Assembly: GCF_905171775.1 (NCBI RefSeq)
Contig: NC_053499.1
Span: forward strand, 146,534,751-146,598,750
Direction of reading: 5' to 3'
Length of the DNA: 64,000 bases
Origin: Rana temporaria
Taxonomy: Eukaryota > Chordata > Amphibia > Anura > Ranidae
Part shown: piece after piece, positions 34,762 to 46,024 of the stretch
Layout of the letters: the number at the start of each line of letters is the position of its first letter
Position numbering within the stretch: the first letter of the stretch is position 1
Made by a program: the position numbers and the translations under genes
Notes under the pieces: generated by a model
What the model saw: the letters and a program-made list of their open reading frames with translations, nothing else
What the model was told of the DNA's origin: nothing
The model's database searches: none

Positions 34762-36045
34762 CAGGGGTGCCCAACCTTTTGAAGAGCGAGGGCCACTTAA
34801 AGCGGATGTGCCACTAAAAAAATATATTAAAAGCCAGCAGCTACAAATACTGCAGCTGCTGACTTTTAATATAAGGACACTTACCTGTCCTGGAGTCCAG
34901 CGCCGATCGCAGCAGATGACGAGCGATCGCTCGTCACCCTGCTGCTCCCCCCTCCATCCACGGTGAGGGAACCAGGAAGTGAAGCGCTCCGGCTTCACTG
35001 CCCGGTTCCCTACGGCGCATGCGCGAGTCGCGCTGCGCCCGCCGATTGGCTCCCGCTGTGTGCTGGGAGCCGAGTGTTCCCAGCATACAACGGGGGACGG
35101 ACGGGAAGCGGAGAAAAAACCCGTCTTTTGCCCGTATCGTAGGGCCGGAAGTGGGTGCAGATACCTGTCTGTAGACAGGTATCTGCACCCCCCTCCCCCC
35201 TGAAAGGTGTCAAATGTGACACCGGAGGGGGGGAGGGTGCCGATCAGCGGGACTCCACTTTAGAGTGGAGATCCGCTTTAAGCGACTTAATAACCAGTCA
35301 CAATGGGCAGATGACGGGTCCGCGTCTACTCTGCGTATGCAAAGCGGACACAGACACAGCCCACTCTACTCTATGGGCCCTCCCACCTGATCAAATGTAA
35401 GGGGACGAATCCACTTCTGTTTTTTTAGCAGATCGGATGAAAAGTAGGCAGGTGTAAACGGACACAAGTCTGTTTACATCTGCCACTCCATAGAGGTAAA
35501 TGGAGGGTCAGATTGGGTCAGACAGATCATGTTAAAGGGGTCTAAGGCTACTTTTACACTGATGGTCTGCGGTCTACCCACACCGTGGATGCAGCGCAGT
35601 GCACCTGTGGCTTTCCTGCAGGTTAGCTATACTTTGCCATAGAATTCTATCATATCCTGCAGGTGTGGTGCGCTTTCTGAAAGCGCCCCAACCCGCAGGT
35701 AAAACCAGAAGTCTATGGCTCAGTGCAGGTAAGCCGCAGGCACTACACCTGCGTATCAGTTTGGAAGCAGCCCAGTACCACTGCAGAGCAGATATATCCA
35801 TATATACACTGTGATTTTAGTAATAAACTTGCTGTCCCAGGCAGAGTGGATTTGGTATCACTCCACCTATGACAGGAGCCAGTGCTATACAGGAAGCATT
35901 GGCTTATGCGGCTCTGCTCAGCAGCTGCTTACTTTCTCTACCGCTGGCTTCATTCACAACACTGATGCTCTGGGATGGCGGCTAGCCACATCAGAGGGCT
36001 CCACGGGCCACATGTGGCCTCCGGGTCACTGGTTGGGCACCCCAG
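34762..36045 (+). mobile_element. hAT-like element, CAGGGGTGCCCAACC family, copy 1
   Basis: Ends CAGGGGTGCCCAACC and GGTTGGGCACCCCAG, flanked by AATTAGGA at 34754-34761 and 36046-36053. Contains CCACATGTGGCC near its right end and a nested TTAA element. No transposase frame. Relative of 49777-50351. Confidence 0.92.
34801..35277. mobile_element. TTAA-target MITE nested in a hAT-like element
   Basis: Ends AGCGGATGTGCC and AGAGTGGAGATCCGCT, with TTAA at 34797-34800 and 35278-35281. Host sequence resumes exactly as in the related copy at 49.8 kb. A perfect hairpin with 18-bp arms lies at 35153-35190. Confidence 0.9.
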
Positions 36046-36230
36046 AATTAGGACCTCCTTTCTCCTACTGGTGATCCCTCTAGTGATTTAAAGATCTATA
36101 TAGAGGAATCATGGCCTCCTTCCTCCTGCTGGTGATCCCTCTAGTAATAACTAAAGATCTATATAGAGGAATCGGGGCCTCCTTCCTCCTGCTGGTGATC
36201 CCTTTAGTATAAACTAAAGATCTACTGTAT

Positions 36231-36343
36231 GAGCCACTTTGTGTTGGTCTATCACAAAAAATCCCAATAAAATACATTTATATTTATGGTTGTAACATGA
36301 CAAAATGTGGAAAAGGGGGTATGAATACTTTTTCAAGGCACTG
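36231..36343 (+). mobile_element. Tc1-like right-end fragment
   Basis: GCCACTTTGTGTTGGTCTAT, ATGGTTGTAACATGAC and GTATGAATACTTTTTCAAGG end just before a TA. This matches the right inverted repeat of the Tc1 element at 44463-46024. Confidence 0.88.
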
Positions 36344-36794
36344 TATTGAGCATGCTTCAACTGCTGAAGTCCACCCTATACTCTGCTAACCTGAAATCTC
36401 AACCTAACACCCCCCAGTGCCTGAAACATGTTTTTCCTGCACTATGCAATGCATTAGAGCCTGACTACCCCACAGTGCAGACACCCCCCACTCCCAGACA
36501 AATGTTTGGTGTACAGAGGACTTTGAGAAAATAAAATAAATGTAGGTAACTCTGCTGGCAGCATTTTAAAGGAACTCTCCGTATGGCTTATCAGCTGGTA
36601 AATGAAACCAGTAGTATAAATAATGAATGGCTCCCCTAGTGGAGGGGGAGGGGACTTTGCTGGTATTAAAGTGTCTGTTCATCCTGTCTCCTCCGTCCAA
36701 TGATCAGTTGGGTGCACTCTGGTAACCAAAGGGTGCTCGTTTGTGGCAAGAATGACTGAATTTAGAATTAGCATCAGATATATGTTCACTTACA

Positions 36795-37135
36795 GGGGCG
36801 GACTGACAACTCACGGGGCCCCCAGGCAATAGGAGATTATGGGGCCCCCGGGCAACAGGAGATTATGGGGCCCCCAGGTAATAGATTATGGGGCCACACA
36901 GTATACACACACATACAGTATATATACACAGACACACAATATACACACAGGCCCGGATTCACAAAGCACTTACGCCGACGTATCTCGAGATACGCCGCGT
37001 AAGTGCAAATATGCGCCGTCGTATCTATGCGCTGTGCCCACAAACTGAGATACGCCTGAAAATAGGCTAAATTCCGACTGATGTAACTTGGAGAGAGGGG
37101 GCGGCACCCGGGCGCCCCTAATGGACGGGCCGCCA
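36795..37135. mobile_element. Rearranged CAGGGGCGGACTGAC MITE with GGGCC fragment (copy G)
   Basis: Starts CAGGGGCGGACTGAC and ends around GGCCGCCACTG. It contains a triplicated GGGGCCCCCAGG-type motif, a CA/TA-rich tract and a truncated GGGCC-family left end at 36950-37085. Confidence 0.6.
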
Positions 37136-37928
37136 CTGGGAGGAGGGGTGACTGAGGAAATGCTTCTGCTTCCCTGCAGCAGACTGACAACGTCATCTTA
37201 GGCTAGGCAAAGTCCCTGATTTGAGCTCAGGGATTGCTTTTTAATGGTAACAGGTGGAACTTTTCTCAAAAATGATACTGCTGCTGTCTGTTGTAACATG
37301 CCAGGCGGATTTGTAAAGTAAATGACAGGTCCACTTTAACATATGCAGGCTGAAATCTGAACCTCCGCTCTTCTTCCAGAAACAAATTTTCTCCGTAAAC
37401 AAATGGATATAATTTAGAGGAAAACAGATATGTATCGGAGGATTTCCTGCTGGCGGAAGGCCACGAAGCAGATTTAAAATGTTAATTGCGGTTCAGTAAT
37501 ATTCCGCGACCGCTAACGAAAACGATTTTGTTTTTTAAATTTGCACGCAGAATTTAGACTCAGAAAGAATCCTTTCATTGTTAACATTTTTACCCATCTT
37601 CTTCAAAGGCAAAGGAGTAAATGTATATTTTATAATTACGGCGGTGTGCGTCAGACATAATTATATATGATCGGACACGCCCGGGATTTCACGAGTCTTT
37701 TTTCTCGTCTAGGATTGCAGAAAAGCCATTCACATAAGACAATGATGCAATACTAGTGGGGAAGTTGCATTAGAAAGAATCTAACGCTCACACAAGGCGC
37801 CCGGAGGATGAATGGTGGGATAGAAGGGGGAATAGCTGGGAATAGACCGCCCTCTGCTGGGAGATTTCAGACATTGCACTCTTCGGCCATGTGACTATAT
37901 TCTACGCTGAAGGATCACTAAAGACATA

Positions 37929-38642
37929 GAGCTAGATTCAGGTAGCTCGGCGCATTGTTTTGCCGGCGTAGCGTATCGAATATACGCTATGCCAACGGCA
38001 CGCACAGAGCAGTATTCACAAAGCACTCACCCCGTACGTTGCCGCAGCATAGCGTAATATGGTCGGCGTAAGCCCGCCTAATTTAAAGTAGGCAGGTAGT
38101 GGGCATGCTACATTTAAATTAACCGTGACCCCATGTAAATGAAGGGCCGATCGAACGGCGCATGCTCAGAATCACGTTGCATATACTCCCTAAGATACGT
38201 CGGCTCAATGCTTTCGACGTGAACGTAGCCTACGCCCAGCCCCATTCCTGTACGACTTACGTAAACAACGTAAAATTTGACGGCTGTTCCGACGTCCATA
38301 CCTTTGCATGGGTTGCGCCACCTATAGCAGGGATAACTTTACGACGGACATACGCCTTACGTAAACGGCGTAGATTACAGCGATGGACGCAAGTAAGTTC
38401 GTGAATAGACGTATGTAGGTCATTTACATATTGGGCGCGTAAATCAACTGAAGCGCCCCTAGCTGCCAGCGTAAATATGCATCCAAGATCTGACGGTGTA
38501 GGAGACTTACGTCGGTCGGATGAGGCCAGAATTCAGGCGTATCTAGTATAGAGAACAGGGCGCATAGATACGATGGCGCATCTGTTCACTTACGCTGCGT
38601 ATCTGTAGATACGCCAGCGTAAGTGTTCTGTGAATCTAGCTC
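37929..38642 (+). mobile_element. GGGCC-family MITE, copy H
   Basis: Ends GAGCTAGATTCAGG and TGTGAATCTAGCTC. The 3-bp flanks are ATA and ATT, so the target duplication is imperfect. 714 bp. Confidence 0.85.
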
Positions 38643-38654
38643 ATTTTTTTTTTT

Positions 38655-40190
38655 AAATAACAAACATGTTATACTTACCTCCACTGTGCAGCTCGTTTTG
38701 CAGAGTGGCCCCGATCCTGGTCTCCTGGGGTCCCTCGGGGGCTGTCTCAACTCCTCCCCGCAAGAACTCAACTGGTGTTGAGTTCTTGCGGGCGCGCTCC
38801 CGTGATACAGCCGATGGCCATAGCCGCTCACTGTATCACTCGGCCCCGGCGCGCCGCGTCATTGGATGTGATGTACAGCAGCGCAAGCCAATGGCTGCGC
38901 TGCTTTTAATCAACCAATGAATGAGCCGGGAAGACGGCCGAAGGTCCTGCGCGTTCACGGCGCGGGACTTTCAAAGGGTCAGGTAAGTAAACAGGGGCTT
39001 GGGGGGGGGGGTGCTATTCCTTGGATGTTTTTTCACCTTAATGCATAGAATTATCACGCTTTTTGCAGAAATACAGGACATTATTTTTAAAGGAATGGAT
39101 CTATGGAATGGATCTATGATCTATGTCCATCAATGCATTTTTGTGCGTCTGCATTTTTGGAAAGGGTTTAGAGACTTTTTTGAGGGGCAGTTCACACGCA
39201 AGCAGTCCAGTGCGTTTTTTTTTCCTGCATCAAAAATGTATGGAAAAAATAGGTCATATGGTTTCCAATCGCATAGTTTACACCAATGCGGTCAGTTCCA
39301 GGGCTTTCCAGTTGCAAGAAAAAGTAGAACATGCTGCATTTTTCTTGCACTGGACTGTACTGGAACGCGGTAAAACGCATAAAAAATGCAATGGGATGCA
39401 CTGGAATGCATCGAAAAACCAAAACAGTACAGTAAAAAAAAAAGAAGGAAAATAGAAGATAACAAACATCTGGAATGCATCCGGAAACGCATCACAAACG
39501 CACCGTAACCCATCAAAAACACATTAAAAATGCACTTGTAGAAATCTATCCAGATTGATGTGTGTGCGTTTTTGTGGCATGAACCAGCTCTAAATGCAAA
39601 ACAGTGCTTTTTTTGGTTCAATAGACTTCAATGGAGAAGCTGCCTGTAGTGAGTTTTTACTGTGATTTTTCTGCGGTTTGCACTTTGCGTGTTATAACCA
39701 CTTAAGGCCCTTAAGCGTGCCACTGAGAGCCTGAGCAAGCCGCTCCCTCCTCCTCCTCCACAGCCCGGCGCTCCAGTGAGCAATGGAGGGGCAGAGCAGA
39801 GAGCTGGAGACTGGCATTCACCGGGTCTCTGCAGCCTGAAGGCTGAGAACTGAGAGATCAGTGGTCTTTGGTCACTCAGTTCTCAGTCTTGCAGCTGTGG
39901 CCATGTGACCCCCCCTATGTGTGACAAAAGAAGTGCTGAGAGTAGCTTCTGCATTAATTAAAGGGGTTGTAAACCTACATCCTACCTATGCATTAAGGTG
40001 AAAAAACACCTTGCAGTGTCCAGCCCGGAAGTCCAACATCTATCAGATTTTAGGCTGCATTCAAACTATAACGCGGCGTACGCGGCGTATTTTGCCGCGA
40101 TTTGTAAACTTTTTTTTTTTTTTACAAAACACGTAACATTGATGTCTATGCCGAACGCCGAAAGCGTGGTGTGAATGCAGCCTAACACCT
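38655..40190. repeat. Dispersed repeat remnants
   Basis: 38660-38690 (ACAAACATGTTATACTTACC) is a motif shared with 58.66 kb and, inverted, 6.1 kb. 39170-39690 is rich in GCAT and TTTTTTGC motifs like other anuran MITEs with TTCACAC ends. No exon is recognised. Confidence 0.4.
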
Positions 40191-40199
40191 AAATCCCTC

Positions 40200-41035
40200 T
40201 GGTATCAAGAAGTTTTGTGCCCCCATCCCTGTGGATTCTAGCAGTTTTGTGTCCATACGCCCCTGACATCTAACAATTATTGTGCCCATACCCCCTTGGC
40301 ATCTAGCATTTGTGTCCATACACCCCTGACAGTTATTGTGCCTATAGCCCCTTGGCATCTAGCTGTTTTTTCCCCTATATTTCTTTGGCAACAAGAAATG
40401 TTGTGCTCATATGCCCTTGACATCTAGCAGTTCTTGTGCCCATGTCCCTTTGGATTCTAGTAGTTATGTGCCCACATCTCCCTGGCATTTAGCAGTTCTG
40501 GTGCCCATACCGCCATGGCATCTAGAATTTGTGTCCATACACCCGTGACATTTATTGTGCCCACATTCCCTTTGGCATCTAGAATTTGTCTCTATGCACC
40601 CGTGATTTTTATTGTGCCCATGCCCCCATGGCATCTAGAATTTGTGTACATGCACCCGTGACATTTATTGTGCCCATACCCCCATGGCATCTAGAATTTG
40701 TGTACATGCACCCATGACATTTATTGTGCCCATACCCCCATGGCATCTAGAATTTGTGTACATGCACCCGTGACATTTATTGTGCCCATATCCCCATGGC
40801 ATCTAGAATTTGTGTCCATACACCCGTGACATTTATTGTGCCCATATCCCCACGGCATTTAGAATGTGTGTACATGCACCCGTGACATTTATCGTGCCCA
40901 TATCCCCATGGCATCTAGAATTTGTGTCCATGCACCCATGACATTTATTGTGCCCATACCCCCATGGCATCTAGAATTTGTGTCCATACACCCGATACAT
41001 TTATTGTGCCCACATTCCCTTTGGCAACTTGTGGC
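40200..41035. repeat. 56-bp minisatellite
   Basis: About 15 copies centred on CCCATGGCATCTAGAATTTG and CACCCGTGACATTTATTGTG. Early units are diverged; those after about 40.55 kb are regular. A second short array (GTGACGTGGCAAGTGACAAT) follows at 41030-41140. Confidence 0.92.
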
Positions 41036-41519
41036 AAGTGACGTGGCAAGTGACAATCCGCAAACATGTGACAGGTGACGTGGCAAGTGACAATCTGCAT
41101 CTGGTGGCAGGTGACGTGGCAAGTGACAATCTGCAACGTGTGGCATCCTGACACCATAACGACCATGGTGCCATGATCACTGAAGCGCCAAAACACCAGC
41201 CGTTTCCCCTCATAAATTGCCCCCCCAAAAAAATATTTTCTGGTAGCGCCCCTGCCTCCCGAGACTAGACTCTGGATCCGCCCCTGTGTAGCGGACAACT
41301 GATGTCATGTGATCACTTATAAAAAAACATATTTACAATTTTCTTTAAAATCTATTCACAAACGTTTAAGTTTTTAATCTAAATTGACTATTTTTTAAGG
41401 CAAAATAATTGATACCCCCTCATTATATACGGTACACGGCTCCCCATAGCTCTGTGACCTTCTATTACACACAGTACGGCACACAGGCCTCTGACATGCC
41501 GCTCTACTCCAGCATACAC

Positions 41520-41664
41520 GGTACACAGGGGGCGGGGTTAGATGGAGTCTCGGACTCACGTGACCCGTTTGGCCGCATGGCCGCGGCGTCATCTCCCGGG
41601 GACGCTGGTCGCATTGCACTGACGTCATCCCGGGTCCCTGTTCCCGGTGTGGAGAAGCGCAGCC
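41520..41664 (+). promoter_or_regulatory. KLHDC4: KLHDC4 promoter and 5' UTR, CpG-rich
   Basis: CpG-rich sequence lies directly before the KLHDC4 start codon and continues into exon 1. A GC box, GGGGGCGGGG, is at 41528-41537. A TCACGTGA E-box (USF/MITF/TFEB type) is at 41556-41563. A perfect cAMP-response palindrome, TGACGTCA, is at 41620-41627, 37 bp upstream of the ATG. No TATA box is evident, as usual for a broad CpG promoter. The transcription start is not visible from sequence. Factor binding is inferred from motifs only. Confidence 0.65.
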
Positions 41665-41763
41665 ATGGGGAAGAAAGGGAAGAAGGAGAAGAAGGTGAAG
41701 GGGGCCGAGAAGACGGCCGCCAAAATGGAGAAGAAAGTCTCGAAGAGGTCCAAAAAGGAGGAG
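41665..41763 (+). CDS. KLHDC4: KLHDC4 coding exon 1
   Basis: KLHDC4 is a Kelch-repeat protein (related to yeast Kel3) whose biochemical role is poorly defined. The exon encodes residues 1-33: a very lysine-rich head starting MGKKGKKEKK, followed by AEKTAAKMEKKVSKRS. This closely matches the known vertebrate KLHDC4 N-terminus. The ATG at 41665 has a strong context, with G at -3 and G at +4. The exon ends with GAG before GTGAGG (41764-41769) in phase 0. Exon 2 then supplies the rest of the acidic EEEDLEAL segment. The charged head is probably disordered and precedes the beta-propeller. SLC7A5 lies upstream on the same strand, as in mammals. Confidence 0.96.
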
Positions 41764-42681
41764 GTGAGGGCGGGACCGGGGGATTAAAGGGGCCATCCAC
41801 TGCAGGTTCTCATGTTATCACTCACCCTTATAAAGCCCCCTCCCTCCCCCCTGCATTTTCTCATTCATCCTCAATGGAAAAGGGAAGTGAAGGAGAAACT
41901 CCCCACAAATTACTGAAAGAAATGTGAACTTTTTATACTGAGGATTTTTTGTTTTTTTTAAGGGGATTTCTGTATTGTTTGACAGCTTCATGGGAAAAGA
42001 TGGAGTTCCCCTTTAAAGCCTGATTCTAACTTGGGCCAAGCCTCCTCCAATCATCATGCCCCCCCCCCATCCCACCCCACTTCATAGTTGAATGACACCC
42101 AGCTTACTTCCTGTGAGCTTGGGTTGTCAAGGCTCCGCCCCCACTTTCAGATGTCCGCTGACACCCGCCACCATCTGTACCGGTCCGCCAAAAACAGACG
42201 GATGGTAGTCCTATTTTTCATCCGTCTGGCGGATCAGATGGAAACAGACAGGTGGTCTGTTTCCATTCGATTGGCCCATTGAGGAGAGCAGGCTGTGCCC
42301 ATGTCTGCTCCGCACAGCGGAGCAGACAGGACCTGTCATCGGTAATAGCAGAGAGAACCCCCCCCCCCACACACACACACACCTGCTGAGCAAGTGGATT
42401 CTGCTTAGCGGAGGTGCCCGTGTGAAAAAGGGACCTATGGTGTCATGAGTTGCTGGATCTCCGATCGCCCTCGCCTTGCTGCACTGTCCCTCCCTTGTGA
42501 GCTGCTGCCCATCACACCAAGTACACGTGGGCCAAATGTCGGGCAACATCTGCCGGCTCAATAAAAACTGGCCGCTGTTCGGCTGGCTTCTGTCGGACGA
42601 GCGTTCTGGAAAATCAGCATCCGAAAAACTGTCTCCTGACTCTTTTAGTTGGCTCCTAGAGTCCAAGCACATTTGTCAAGC

Positions 42682-42914
42682 GGGAGATTTTCTCATCGCT
42701 CCAGGTGAGCCCCGTGAGCAATCAAGGGCGGTTGAACTACCGAGGTGCTGGCGATGCTTGTAGCAAAATAAGAAATAAAAACTGGACAGCCGCACTCCAA
42801 AATGACTTAAAAAAAGTTGTCTTTTATTTTCAACTGTACACACACAGTCACTGCAACCAACAAAAACAGGTCAGCCGACGCATTTCGCACTTGTAATTAG
42901 TGCTTAATCATGGA
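42682..42914. mobile_element. Unclassified SINE-like insert, copy 2
   Basis: Flanked by TTGTCAAGC at 42673-42681 and 42915-42923. Contains CGCTCCAGGTGAGC, GGACAGCCGCACTCC, GACGCATTTCGCACTT and the end motif TGCTTAATCATGG. Confidence 0.78.
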
Positions 42915-42997
42915 TTGTCAAGCCCTGATATATATAAAAATAGTAAGTTACATAAAAATAATAACCCCTGCCTGGAGTTAGGCAAGAAGTAAGTTAA

Positions 42998-43337
42998 AGC
43001 GGTGGTTCCCCTAAAAATAAACTTTTAAGATTGCTTTTCCCACATTAATTACGATTAGAATCGGCTGGTTTTATTAAAAAAAAAACGTCCGTACATACCG
43101 TTACCTATATTCGTTCTCACCGCCACTTCCGGGTACGATGCTGGCGGTGGGCGTTCCTAATTGATGGACAGGCATCCGACCGACGCATACATCGCGTCAG
43201 GAGATGCTGAAAGAAGCCGAACGTCGGTGTGCATGCGCCGTATAGAGCCGCACCGACGTTCGGCTTCTTTCGGCATCTCGTGACGCGATGTATGCGTCAC
43301 GAGATGCTGTATGTTTATTTTTAGGGGAACCACCGCT
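42998..43337. mobile_element. TTAA-target palindromic MITE in KLHDC4 intron 1
   Basis: Ends AGCGGTGGTTCCCCTAAAAA and TTTTTAGGGGAACCACCGCT, with TTAA at 42994-42997 and 43338-43341. Shares CCACTTCCGGGTA and GGGCGTTCCTA with the 6366-6876 palindrome. Confidence 0.88.
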
Positions 43338-43522
43338 TTAAGCTTGGAGTGTCTGTTATACAGCAGCCCAGAAGTCAGACTGTGTTCTAGTGTAGAATAT
43401 AATGGATCTGGGGGACAGGCAGGAATTATTTTTGGTGTATTTCCATGTGAGAAACTGTCGTTTTTTTTTTTTTGTTCTTTCTTATATTTTGTATAATTGA
43501 ATTTCTCTTTGTATTCCCCCAG

Positions 43523-43614
43523 GAGGATCTGGAGGCTCTGATCGCCGAGTTCCAGTGTCTGGATGCCAAGAAGACTCAGGTGGTGGAAACGGCGTGTGCT
43601 CCACCCAGCCCAAG
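43523..43614 (+). CDS. KLHDC4: KLHDC4 coding exon 2 (GC donor)
   Basis: The acceptor CCCCCAG ends at 43522. The exon encodes residues 34-63, starting EDLEALIAEFQCLDAKKTQV and ending CAPPSP, plus two bases (AG) of an Arg codon completed by exon 3. It is the linker between the lysine-rich head and the first Kelch repeat and keeps the conserved DAKKTQ and PPSPR segments. The donor is AG followed by GCAAGA at 43615-43620, a GC rather than a GT site. No GT site nearby keeps the frame, and the join to exon 3 gives the expected PRLNASL. Confidence 0.95.
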
Positions 43615-44044
43615 GCAAGACAACCTGTTGCCCCTCCTGCAGGGGTGGGATCTCTCAGACATAGAAGAACAGGGGATCATAGGACTTTTAAGCTGGCCAT
43701 ACGTGATACAATTTTCTTATTCAATTTACTTTAGATTTACCTTCAACTATGTAGTGGAGGCGCCTGCCTGATTGCATATCAATTGAAAGTGTTTGGGGTT
43801 TGACCTCATATTAGATGGTTTCGGAAAATCCTAAAGAAAAAATGTACAAGACAATTGTATAATGTATGGCTAGCCTTGGTCCCTCCTGGGTGTTTGCACC
43901 CGCCTGCTGCACCAGGAAAAAAGTGCTCAGATCAGTTTGAGACCAGCAACAAGGAGAAAAGTGCTCATGGGTGTGGCAAGATACAAAACTGTGTAAAGAG
44001 GTCTTAAGCACACCTTAATGCTAGCTGGCAAAGAAAACCTAACT

Positions 44045-44227
44045 CTGTGGTCATCAACCCTGTCCTCGGGGCCCACTGACAGGCCAGGATTGTAGGATAA
44101 CTGAAATACCTCACAGGTGATATCATTTGCTGCTCAGTAATTCCAGTATTCTAGTCTGCATCTCCCCAAGGTAATACATAAAACCTGGCCTGTTTGTGGG
44201 CCCCGAGGACAGGGTTGATGACCACTG
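44045..44227. mobile_element. hAT-like palindromic MITE in KLHDC4 intron 2
   Basis: 183 bp with ends CTGTGGTCATCAACCCTGTC and its near complement GGGTTGATGACCACTG, flanked by ACCTAACT at 44037-44044 and 44228-44235. Confidence 0.92.
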
Positions 44228-44462
44228 ACCTAACTAATCACTAATATATGCGATCCCTATCTCTGCGATTTCCCCCAATAAATATGATCCCTAACATTGT
44301 AATCCCTGTCTCTGTGATCCCCCCCCCCCCCCAATAAATTGGATAGCTAAAGAAATGTAATGCCTTGCTCTGTGGTCCCTGTTGACTGTTCTCCCTAACA
44401 AATGTGATCCCCAATATATGCAATCTTTGATAAATGTGATCCCTAACTCTGTGATCTATATA

Positions 44463-46024
44463 CAGTGCTTTGAAACCATTACATTTTCCACATTTTGTCA
44501 TGTTACAACCAAATGGGATTTTATTGGGATTTTATGTGATAGAGCAACACAAAGTGGCACATAATTGTGAAGTGGAAGGAAAATGATAAATGGTTTTCAT
44601 ATTGTTCTACAAATAAATATCTAAAAAGTGTGGCGTGTATTTGTATTCAGTCCTCTTTATTCTGATACCCCTAACTAAAATGTAGTGGAACCAATCGCCT
44701 TCAGAAGTCACCCAATTAGTAAATCGAGTCCACCTCTGTGTAATATAATCTAAGTATAAATACAACTGTTCTGTGGAGAACCTTAGTGAACAAACAGCAT
44801 CATGAAGACAAGGAACACACCAGACAGGTCAGGGATAAAGTTGTGGAGAATTTTAAACCCGGGTTAGGTAATAAAAAAAATATCCCAAGCTTTGAACATC
44901 TCACAGAGCTCTGTTCAATCCATTATCTGAAAAAGGAAAGGGTATGGCACAACTGCAAACCTACCAAGACATGGCCGTCCACCTAAAGGAGGGCATTCAT
45001 CAGAGAAGCAGCCAAGAGGCCCATGGTAACTCTGGAGGAGCTGCAGAGATCCACAGCTGAGGTGGGAGAATCTGTCCACAGGACAACTATTAGTCGTGCT
45101 CTCCACAAATCTGATCTTTATGGAAGAGTGGCAAGAAGAAAGCTATTGGTGAAAGAAAGACATAAGAAAACCTATTTGAAGTTTGTGAAAAGCCATGTGG
45201 GGGACACAGCAAACATGTGGAAGAAGGTGCTCTGGTCACATGAGACCAAAATTAACATTTTTAGGGCCGAAAAGCGAAACGCTATGTGTGGCGGAAAACT
45301 AACATTGCACATCACCCTGAACACACCATTGCCACTGTGAAACATGGTGGTGGCAGCATCATGTTGTGGGGATGCTTTTCTTCAGCAGGAACAGGGAAGC
45401 TGGTCAGAGTTGATGGGAAGATGGATTGAGCCAAATACAGGGCAATCTTAGAAGAAAACCTGTTAGAATATGCAAAAGACTTGAGACTGGGAGGAGGTTC
45501 ACCTTCCAGCAGGACAACGACCCTAAACATAAAGCCAGAGCTGCAATGAAATGGTTTACATCAAAGCATATTCATGTGTTAGAATGGCCCAGTCAAAGTC
45601 CAGACCTAAATCCAATTGAGAATCTGTGGCAAGACTTGAAAATTGCTGTTCACAGACGCTCTCCATCCAATCTGACAGAGCTTGAGATGTTTTGCAAAGA
45701 AGAATGGGCAGAAATGTCACTCTCTCTAGATGTGCAAAGCTGGTAGAGACACCCCAAAAAGAATTGCAGCTGTAGTTGCAGTGCAATGTGGTTCTTCAAA
45801 GTATTGCCTCCGGGGGGCGCCACATAAATGTACCCCAAACTTTTTAGATATCAATTTGTAAAATAAAATTAAAAAACATTTATCATCTTCCTTCCACTTC
45901 ACAATTATGTTCCACTTTGTGTTGGTCTATCACATAAAATCACAATAAAATACCATTTATGTTTTTGGTTGAAAAATGACAAAAAAAAGTTCAAGGGGTA
46001 TGAATACTTTTTTTGAATTTGCTG
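44463..46024 (+). mobile_element. Tc1-like transposon, decayed
   Basis: 1,562 bp with TA at 44461-44462 and 46025-46026. The ends are CAGTGCTTTGAAA and a right inverted repeat containing GGGGTATGAATACTTTTTTT. The left inverted repeat lacks the GTATTCATACCCC segment, so the ends are no longer symmetric. The remaining left repeat includes CCACATTTTGTCATGTTACA. Confidence 0.95.
44802..45806 (+). pseudogene. Tc1-like transposase pseudogene (DD34E)
   Basis: This is a Tc1/mariner transposase broken by several frameshifts and stops. Recognisable pieces, in order, are an N-terminal helix-turn-helix region, VHRTTISRALHKSDLYGR, LWSHETK, FQQDNDPKH and SPDLNPIENLWQDLK. The second catalytic Asp (45513-45515) and the Glu (45618-45620) are kept with 34 residues between them. 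The first catalytic Asp, expected in LWSDETK, is His (45239-45241). With the frame breaks and the damaged left end, the element cannot move by itself. It sits in KLHDC4 intron 2. Confidence 0.93.

Larger units (their letters stand above)
33863..36225. repeat. 61-bp minisatellite, split by a transposon
   Basis: About 14-15 units of 61 bp (TGATCCCTCTAGTGATTTAA, TCTATATAGAGGAATCAGG, CCTCCTTCCTCCTGC) fill 33863-34753. About three more continue at 36054-36225, after the hAT-like insert at 34762-36045. Confidence 0.93.

Noticed and set aside
41409..41927. 172-codon plus-strand frame overlapping KLHDC4 exon 1
   Set aside because: It is in a different frame from the conserved KLHDC4 start, reads through the splice donor at 41764, and is explained by the CpG-rich, stop-poor promoter.
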